This document shows positions 6,479 to 11,373 of a stretch of DNA of 11,373 bases, piece after piece. The notes beneath the pieces were generated by a model. The model was not told the origin of the DNA, searched no databases, and saw only the letters and a program-made list of their open reading frames with translations. The translations under genes were made by a program, and so were the position numbers. The stretch is from Moraxellaceae bacterium (GTDB lineage Bacteria; Pseudomonadota; Gammaproteobacteria; Pseudomonadales; Moraxellaceae). The DNA is taken from assembly GCA_030146505.1 (NCBI GenBank), contig JASLCO010000022.1, positions 1 to 11,373 on the forward strand, written 5' to 3'. The stretch's first letter is position 1, and every line of letters starts with the position of its first letter.

Positions 6479-7165
6479 ATGGTCATTCCTGCGGGGGAAA
6501 TGCTGTTGCGCGTTGCATGCAGCGTCGTGCTGGGTGCCGCCGTGGGCTACGAGCGCGAGCTCAGCGGCCGGCCGGCAGGCCTGCGCACGCATCTGCTGGT
6601 ATCGCTGGCCTCGGCCTTGTTCATGCTGGTGTCCACGCAGTTTGTCTATTACCAGCATTACCGGCCGGATGAGCTGGTCAGCGTGGATACCTCGCGCATT
6701 GCTGCCAGTGTGGTGACCGGCATGGGTTTTCTCGGCGCCGGTGCCATCTTGCGCACCGGCCTGTCCGTGCAGGGACTGACCACCGCCGCCAGCCTCTGGC
6801 TGATCGCCGCGGTGGGCCTGGCGGCCGGCGGTGGCATGTACCAAGAGGCAGTGACGGCCACCGTCATCACCCTGGTTTGCCTGATCCTGCTGCGCCGTGT
6901 CGAGGACAAGCAGCAACGCCGCCTGCACCGCTATCTCACGCTGGTGATCGAAGACAACAAGAGCAGCGCCTCGGACGTGGCTGAAACACTGCATGCCCTG
7001 GGCATCCGCAGCGAGGGCTCGGACTACGACCACAACATGAAAACCGATCGTGTGCGCATACGGCTGGACCTGCATTGCGACAGCCAGGAAAAGCTGGACC
7101 AGGTCATACGACGCCTGTCTGCCCTGCCAGGCGTGCGGCGCGTGCAGGCGCAACGACCGTCGTGA
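6479..7165 (+). CDS. MgtC/SapB family inner-membrane protein with C-terminal ACT-like domain
   Basis: Membrane protein of 228 aa. Conserved family blocks are GYERE (23-27), RPAGLRTH (31-38), GMGFLGAGAIL (81-91) and GLTTAASLW (99-107). Four to five hydrophobic segments span residues 8-138, followed by a soluble domain (about 150-225) of the ACT-like fold found in MgtC. MgtC proteins help growth at low magnesium and modulate ATP synthase or potassium handling in some pathogens. In most bacteria the role is unclear. ATG 6479 is chosen because GGGAGGG (6467-6473) lies 5 nt upstream and it starts right at the conserved domain. The frame stays open back to a GTG at 6266, but that 71-residue extension looks non-coding. 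It is divergent from nth and convergent with the RnfB-like gene. Confidence 0.9.
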   Translation: MVIPAGEMLLRVACSVVLGAAVGYERELSGRPAGLRTHLLVSLASALFMLVSTQFVYYQHYRPDELVSVDTSRIAASVVTGMGFLGAGAILRTGLSVQGLTTAASLWLIAAVGLAAGGGMYQEAVTATVITLVCLILLRRVEDKQQRRLHRYLTLVIEDNKSSASDVAETLHALGIRSEGSDYDHNMKTDRVRIRLDLHCDSQEKLDQVIRRLSALPGVRRVQAQRPS

Positions 7166-7258
7166 GTTCTGCCAGTGCCTTTGGCTGATAAACGCGTTGC
7201 GGGTTTTGTCCCTCTTATCAAGGAGCGGCGCTAAAGAAATGCTCGATGGCCAAGTGTG

Positions 7259-7274
7259 TAAATCCCTTTTTTAA
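7259..7274. repeat. 16-mer TAAATCCCTTTTTTAA, copy 2
   Basis: Exact direct copy of 5571-5586, located between the convergent mgtC-like and RnfB-like genes. Apart from it, 7166-7333 shows only short weak inverted repeats (for example GGCCAAG 7248-7254 with CTTGGCC 7289-7295) and no gene. Confidence 0.6.
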
Positions 7275-7333
7275 CAGGCCACGAGGGGCTTGGCCTTTGC
7301 CGGGATGGCACCGTCCTTGGGGCAAGGCCGGTT

Positions 7334-8074
7334 TCAGGAAAGCCGGGCCACTTCTTCTTGCAGGCGCTGCACCTCGGCTTCCAGGGCCTGCGTATCCCCA
7401 CCGTTTTCGCGCGCGCCGGCCAGCTGGCGTTCGGCTTTCTTGAGCCGGGTGCGGGCCATGGCGGCGGCAATCACCCGTGATTTGTCGCTGGCAGGTTCGG
7501 GCGCGCTGGCGATCGTTTCTGCCTGGGCCTGGGCTGACGCCGGTGCGGGAGTGGTTGCGGCCGGCCTTTTTTCTTCCGCCAGACGCGCCTCGCGCGCTTC
7601 AAAGCGCATGCGGTTATGGGCAGCCACCGTGCGTTTTTCGGCAGCGCCGGTGATTTTCGGCAGATCGTGGATTTCTATGCAGTCCACGGGGCAGGGCGGA
7701 ATGCACAGATCGCAGCCTGTGCATTCCGCCGTGATGATGGTGTGCATGAGTTTGGCCGCGCCACTGATGGCGTCCACCGGGCAGGCCTGCAGGCATTTGG
7801 TGCAGCCTATGCACTCGGCTTCGCGTATGAAGGCCACCCGGCGCGTGGACGGCTCCACGCCGTAGGCCGGGTCCAGCGGCAAGACCGGACGCCCCAGCAG
7901 GGCGGCGAGTTCGGCAATGGTGTCGGCACCCCCGGGCACGCAGCGGTTGTGCGGTGCGCCGGCCGCGATTTCCTCGGCATAGGGCAGGCAGCCCGGCGTG
8001 CCGCATTTGGTGCATTGCGTTTGCGGCAGCAGGGCGTCGATGGCAGCGACGAGGGGAATGCGGGTGGCGGACAT
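7334..8074 (-). CDS. RnfB-type iron-sulfur electron-transfer protein (orphan, soluble form)
   Basis: Ferredoxin-like protein of 246 aa related to RnfB/RsxB. The N-terminal cluster domain has LPQTQCTKCGTPGC with Cys21, 24, 29 and 45. Two 4Fe-4S ferredoxin motifs follow: Cys88/91/94/98 and Cys118/121/124/128, each ending CPV. Residues 145-246 are an Ala/Pro-rich charged tail, with a likely coiled coil from about 203. Classical RnfB starts with a membrane helix. Here the cluster domain begins almost at once, so the protein is probably soluble, and no rnfA/C/D/G/E lies in the window. It likely shuttles low-potential electrons to an unknown partner. The start lacks a good ribosome-binding site. 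TACAAT on the minus strand at 8125-8130 is a possible -10. Confidence 0.88.
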   Translation of the reverse strand: MSATRIPLVAAIDALLPQTQCTKCGTPGCLPYAEEIAAGAPHNRCVPGGADTIAELAALLGRPVLPLDPAYGVEPSTRRVAFIREAECIGCTKCLQACPVDAISGAAKLMHTIITAECTGCDLCIPPCPVDCIEIHDLPKITGAAEKRTVAAHNRMRFEAREARLAEEKRPAATTPAPASAQAQAETIASAPEPASDKSRVIAAAMARTRLKKAERQLAGARENGGDTQALEAEVQRLQEEVARLS

Positions 8075-8124
8075 GGGCGGTGCGGTGGCTGGCGTGGGCG
8101 GATTATCCGTGAACTTGGCGCCGT

Positions 8125-8130
8125 ATTGTA
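8125..8130 (-). promoter_or_regulatory. Possible -10 element for the RnfB-like gene
   Basis: Minus-strand TACAAT, one mismatch from consensus, about 50 nt before the ATG at 8074. The upstream sequence gives only poor -35 matches. The divergent 176-bp gap (8075-8250) holds no other recognised element. Confidence 0.25.
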
Positions 8131-8250
8131 AGGGCCGTCCGTGAGCGTGGGTAAAAGCGCGGTGACGCTGTCTGTAAGCCGCAGAATTAGTCAGGCATTA
8201 TCGGGCTTCTTGCGGCCCTGCCCGGGCCTGCCGCATTTCCAGGGGGACGC

Positions 8251-9699
8251 ATGCTCAGGGATTCCGCCACCGGCCTTGCCGCCGCCATACGGGAAGGACG
8301 CACCACCTCCCGCGCTGTCGTGGAAACGCATATCCAGCAGATGGAACGGGTGAATCCCCGCATCAATGCCGTGGTGCAGACGCGCTTTGACGAGGCCCGC
8401 GCCGAAGCGGCCTATGCCGACGAGCGCCTGGCCGAGGCCCGCGAGAAAAAGCAGGTGGACAGCCTGCCGCCCTTGCTCGGCGTGCCCTGCACCATCAAGG
8501 AAAATTTTGAATTCGAAGGCACGCCGCAGACGGCCGGCCTGGTGGCGCGCCGGCACATCATCAACGAGCGCGATGCCGTGACCGTGGCGCGCTTGCGCGA
8601 GGCCGGCGCCATTCCGCTGGGCGTGACCAATACCTCCGAGCTCTGCATGTGGATGGAGAGCTACAACGAGGTCTATGGCCGCAGCAACAATCCCTACAAT
8701 GCCGAGCGCATCGTCGGCGGCTCCTCCGGTGGCGAGGGCGCCATCATCGGCGCCGGCGCCTCGCCTTTTGGCCTGGGTGCCGATGTCGGCGGCTCCATAC
8801 GCATGCCGGCGTTTTTCAACGGCGTGTTCGGCCACAAATGCTCGCCCGGCCTCGTGCCCAATGAGGGCCAGTTCCCCATCGCCGAAGGCAAGTGCGCGGA
8901 TTATCTTTCCACCGGCCCGCTCTGCCGCCGTGCCGTCGATCTCGAGTTGCTGCTGCGCATCATGGGAGGGCCTTCGGCAGCCGGCCTGCAACGCGCCGAC
9001 AGCGTGGATATCGAAAAGCTGCGCGTGTTGTCGCTCCGACCGGATCGTGGTCCGCGCGCGCGCCCCGACATGCTGGCGGCGCAGGCACGTGCCGTGGACG
9101 AATTGCGCAAGGCCGGGGCAAAAACGCAGGCCCTGGACCTGCCGCTGCTCGACAAGGGTTTTGACATCTGGTCGTCCATGCTGGCCCTGGGCGGCAGCCC
9201 GAGTTTCGCGCAGATGATGTTCGGCTCGCGCAATCCGCTGTTGCCGGCGGTGGAGCTCGGGCGCATGGCCCTGGGCCGTTCCTCCCACACCCTGCCACTG
9301 GTGATCCTGGCCTTGCTGGAGCGTGTGCCCGACATCGCACCGCGGCGCGCGAAGAAATTCCTGGGCCTGGGCCAGCAGCTCAAGCGCCAGCTGGAAGATG
9401 CACTGGGCGACGACGGCGTGCTGGTGACACTGCCCTATACGGAAGTCGCCCCCCTGCATGGCAAGCCGCTTTTCCCGCCGTTCAACTGGGTGCGCTGCGC
9501 CATCTTCAATGTGATGGAAGTACCGTCCACTTCAGTGCCCATGGGTCTCAATGCCGACGCGCTCCCGCTGGGCGTGCAGATCGTGGCGGCGCAAAACCGC
9601 GACCATCTCGGCATTGCCTGCGCCATCGAACTGGAAAAGCGCGTGGGTGGCTGGGTGCCACCCTGGATGGCAGTCCGCCAGGGTGCCGATCCGGCCTGA
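8251..9699 (+). CDS. Amidase signature-family hydrolase, FAAH-like
   Basis: Hydrolase of 482 aa that cleaves a carboxamide through the Ser-cisSer-Lys triad. Lys83 lies in CTIKENFEFEG. The glycine/serine stretch GGSSGGEGA (156-164) holds the cis-Ser at 158, and the nucleophile is Ser182 in DVGGSIRMP. The 24-residue spacing between the serines and the GGSSGGEGA wording match fatty acid amide hydrolase-like members better than GatA, and no gatB or gatC is present. The N-terminus lacks a signal peptide or clear membrane anchor. ATG 8251 has GGGGGA four nt upstream. Likely substrates are fatty or aryl amides. A REP/BIME pair follows the stop, which suggests the transcript may end there. Confidence 0.92.
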   Translation: MLRDSATGLAAAIREGRTTSRAVVETHIQQMERVNPRINAVVQTRFDEARAEAAYADERLAEAREKKQVDSLPPLLGVPCTIKENFEFEGTPQTAGLVARRHIINERDAVTVARLREAGAIPLGVTNTSELCMWMESYNEVYGRSNNPYNAERIVGGSSGGEGAIIGAGASPFGLGADVGGSIRMPAFFNGVFGHKCSPGLVPNEGQFPIAEGKCADYLSTGPLCRRAVDLELLLRIMGGPSAAGLQRADSVDIEKLRVLSLRPDRGPRARPDMLAAQARAVDELRKAGAKTQALDLPLLDKGFDIWSSMLALGGSPSFAQMMFGSRNPLLPAVELGRMALGRSSHTLPLVILALLERVPDIAPRRAKKFLGLGQQLKRQLEDALGDDGVLVTLPYTEVAPLHGKPLFPPFNWVRCAIFNVMEVPSTSVPMGLNADALPLGVQIVAAQNRDHLGIACAIELEKRVGGWVPPWMAVRQGADPA

Positions 9700-9717
9700 A
9701 AGCGGTTTGCCGCTCTT

Positions 9718-9802
9718 GCAGGAGCGGCTTCAGCCGCGAATTGCTGCAAAAGCCCCAACCCCTTGTGGTCAAAAAACCATCGCGGCTATAGCCACTGCCA
9801 CC
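9718..9802. repeat. REP/BIME pair: one intact, one degenerate REP palindrome
   Basis: The first copy (9718-9739) carries the perfect hairpin GCGGCT-TC-AGCCGC (9724-9737) within GCAGGAGCGGCTTCAGCCGCGA, a close match to the common GTAG/GGAG-headed REP of Pseudomonas and Xanthomonadales. About 40 nt on, 9779-9802 holds an inverted, decayed relative around the palindrome GGCTATAGCC (9784-9793). No RAYT transposase lies in the window. The remaining part of 9700-9916 carries no gene. Confidence 0.7.
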
Positions 9803-9869
9803 ATGCTCTTGCGCCTGGCCTCTAATGACATGAGGCTGTCCCGGTCATGGCCCTGTCGCTGGCCGTGGA

Positions 9870-9887
9870 TTTGGCTACCATGCCAAA
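9870..9887. promoter_or_regulatory. Interrupted palindrome TTTGGC-N6-GCCAAA upstream of the hydrolase gene
   Basis: Perfect 6-bp arms with a 6-nt spacer, 29 nt before the ATG at 9917. Size and position would suit an operator or a 5'-UTR hairpin. There is no linked regulator gene, so this remains a weak structural call. Confidence 0.2.
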
Positions 9888-9916
9888 CCTGCTTTCTTCT
9901 TCTGTGCGGAGCCCCC

Positions 9917-10867
9917 ATGACCTCTTCCGAGAAAATCTCCCCGGCCGACATCACCATCCGTTCCGGCATGGCGCGCATTCGTCATGCAGCGGGTGATATC
10001 GACATCTGCTACGAAGACTGGGGGGATGAAAAGGGCGAGCCGCTGCTGCTCATCATGGGGCTTTCCGCGCAGATGCTGCTCTGGCCCGACGGCTTTTGCC
10101 GTGCGCTGGTGCAGAAGGGTTATCGCGTCATCCGCTTCGACAACCGCGATATCGGCCTGTCCACCAAAGTGAAGCTGAAGACGCCGAAAATGAACGAGCT
10201 CCTGCGCATGGCGCGTTTCTCGCTGGGCCTGAAAAGCCCCTCGGCCTACACGCTCTACGACATGGCAGCCGACACCATCGGCCTGCTTGACCATCTCGGC
10301 ATTGCCCGTGCGCATGTGGCCGGCGCCAGCATGGGCGGCATGATTGCGCAGATTGTCGCGGGCAAATATCCCGAGCGCGTGAAATCGCTGGCCGTGATTT
10401 TTTCCAGCACCAACGAGCCGCTGCTGCCGCCGCCCAGTCCCGCCGCCATACGCCCGCTCATGAAGGGGCCGGGCAAGGGGGCAAGTGAAGAAGAACTGAT
10501 CGCGCACAGCGTGAAGCTCATGAAGATCATCGGCAGCCCGGCCTATCCGCATGCGCCGGGGGAGCTGGAAGCGCAGGCGCGTCGCCTGCTGCAGCGCAGC
10601 TACAGTCCGGCCGGCGTGAAGCGCCAGTTCACGGCCGTGCTGAGTTCGGGCAGCCTGAAACCCTGGGCAAAACGCGTGCGGGTGCCCACGGTGGTGATAC
10701 ACGGCACGGCGGATCCCCTGGTACGCCCGGGCTGTGGCAAGGCCGTGGCGCGTGCCATTCCCGGTGCGAAGCTGCAGCTGATTCCCGGCATGGCCCACGA
10801 CCTGCCACCCGGCCTCTGGTTCCAGGTCAGTCAGCTGCTGCATGAGAACGCCGCCAAGTCCCGCTGA
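9917..10867 (+). CDS. Alpha/beta-fold hydrolase
   Basis: Cytosolic hydrolase of 316 aa in the alpha/beta hydrolase (Abhydrolase_1) family. The nucleophile elbow is GASMGG with Ser138, the acid is Asp266 in HGTADPL, and the base is His294 in GMAHDLP. The oxyanion region is LLIMGLSAQ (44-52). Residues about 165-250 form the variable cap. The overall pattern resembles aclacinomycin methylesterase-like and other small esterases, so ester or lactone hydrolysis is likely, but the substrate cannot be inferred. ATG 9917 is used because GGAG (9908-9911) lies 5 nt upstream and the recognisable fold begins soon after. The frame is open further upstream into the amidase gene, but that stretch is antisense-like noise crossing a REP. 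The aldolase-family gene follows 56 nt downstream. Confidence 0.9.
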   Translation: MTSSEKISPADITIRSGMARIRHAAGDIDICYEDWGDEKGEPLLLIMGLSAQMLLWPDGFCRALVQKGYRVIRFDNRDIGLSTKVKLKTPKMNELLRMARFSLGLKSPSAYTLYDMAADTIGLLDHLGIARAHVAGASMGGMIAQIVAGKYPERVKSLAVIFSSTNEPLLPPPSPAAIRPLMKGPGKGASEEELIAHSVKLMKIIGSPAYPHAPGELEAQARRLLQRSYSPAGVKRQFTAVLSSGSLKPWAKRVRVPTVVIHGTADPLVRPGCGKAVARAIPGAKLQLIPGMAHDLPPGLWFQVSQLLHENAAKSR

Positions 10868-10923
10868 GGCTTGGTTTTCGCCGGAAAAATGTCCGGTTCA
10901 TTCTTGAGACGCAGGAGCACGCC

Positions 10924-11373
10924 ATGACTGCCAGCATTCGCGCACAGGTTTCACCCGAAGAGTGGCAGGCCCGTGTCGACCTTGCCGCGGCCTACCGGCT
11001 GGTGGCGCTCTATGGCTGGGACGATCTTGTCTTCACGCATATTTCCGCGCGCGTGCCCGGCCCGGAGCATCATTTCCTCATCAATCCCTACGGCATGATG
11101 TTCGAGGAAATCACCGCTTCCTCGTTGGTGAAGATCAATCTGCAGGGCGAGAAAGTCATGCCTTCGGATTTCCCCGTCAATCCCGCCGGCTTCACCATAC
11201 ACAGCGCCATACACGCGGCCCGCCCCGACGCGCTTTGCGTCATGCACACGCATTCACTGAACGGCGTGGCGGTGTCGGCGCAGAAGGACGGGTTGCTGCC
11301 GATTTCCCAGCAGTCGTCCATCGTCCTGTCCTCGCTGGCCTATCACGATTACGAAGGCATTGCCCTGCGCGAC
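10924..11373 (+). CDS. Class II aldolase/adducin family protein (partial, N-terminal 150 aa)
   Basis: The gene runs off the right edge. AGGAG (10913-10917) 6 nt upstream supports ATG 10924. The 150 visible residues contain FLINPYGMMFEEITASSLVK (51-70), PAGFTIHSAIHAARPDA (87-103) and VMHTHS (106-111), typical of the class II aldolase/adducin head domain. His108 and His110 would be two of the zinc ligands and Glu61 or Glu62 the catalytic acid. The third zinc histidine lies beyond the window. Such proteins act as sugar-phosphate aldolases, epimerases or decarboxylases, but this FEEITASSL subgroup is often found outside sugar operons and its reaction is not settled. A weak hairpin (CCGGA 10881-10885 / TCCGG 10892-10896) precedes it in the 56-nt gap. 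Confidence 0.9.
   Translation, partial: MTASIRAQVSPEEWQARVDLAAAYRLVALYGWDDLVFTHISARVPGPEHHFLINPYGMMFEEITASSLVKINLQGEKVMPSDFPVNPAGFTIHSAIHAARPDALCVMHTHSLNGVAVSAQKDGLLPISQQSSIVLSSLAYHDYEGIALRD

Noticed and set aside
7186..7220. TGATAA ... TTATCA inverted repeat as a terminator after the mgtC-like gene
   Set aside because: The arms are only 6 AT-rich bp with a 23-nt loop and no T-run follows, so a terminator is not supported.
8191..9459. 422-codon open frame antisense to the amidase
   Set aside because: The opposite strand carries the full amidase triad. The antisense product is His/Gln/Ala-rich with no motif.
9551..9916. Upstream extension of the alpha/beta hydrolase into the amidase gene
   Set aside because: It would overlap the amidase out of frame and translate through the REP. 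ATG 9917 has its own GGAG site.

Overview
The window looks like ordinary chromosomal DNA of a GC-rich proteobacterium, most likely a gammaproteobacterium. The support is an endonuclease III with E. coli-like residue numbering, an RnfB-type ferredoxin, MgtC/SapB and TSUP membrane proteins, and dispersed repeats of the REP/BIME type (an AGCGGCTTCAGCCGC hairpin and a CGTCATTCCCGCGAAAGCGGGAAT repeat). The REP and the hydrophobic-substrate enzymes hint at a Pseudomonas/Xanthomonadales/Nevskiales-like lineage, but I cannot assign a genus. No rRNA, tRNA, CRISPR, transposase or phage gene was found.

Left part (1-5346): an AraC-family regulator (164-1159, minus) is divergent from a tightly packed plus-strand run. 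The run consists of a flavin-containing monooxygenase (1320-2621), a bile acid:sodium symporter (SBF/BASS) family transporter (2636-3565), an extended SDR NAD(P)-dependent epimerase/dehydratase (3567-4511), a cysteine-rich 23-codon mini-ORF (4520-4591) and a TSUP/TauE-like permease (4588-5346). Gaps of 15, 1 and 8 nt and an ATGA overlap argue for one operon, probably controlled by the AraC protein. Its make-up suggests uptake, oxidation and reductive or epimerising processing of an organic, perhaps terpenoid or steroid-like, acid, with export of a product or sulfur oxyanion. The substrate is unknown.

Middle (5347-8250): a repeat-dense convergent intergenic region (5347-5609) is followed by nth (5610-6245, minus), an MgtC/SapB-family membrane protein (6479-7165, plus) and an orphan RnfB-like ferredoxin (7334-8074, minus). 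An identical AT-rich 16-mer lies on both sides of the nth-mgtC block.

Right part (8251-11373): plus-strand genes for an amidase-signature hydrolase with FAAH-like motifs (8251-9699), an alpha/beta hydrolase (9917-10867) and the N-terminal 150 residues of a class II aldolase/adducin-family protein (10924 to the window edge). A REP/BIME pair lies between the amidase and the hydrolase. No intergenic stretch exceeds 300 bases.

The most unusual item is the Cys-rich mini-ORF whose stop codon overlaps the start of the TSUP permease gene. It could be a sulfur/cysteine-responsive leader, though chance is not excluded.
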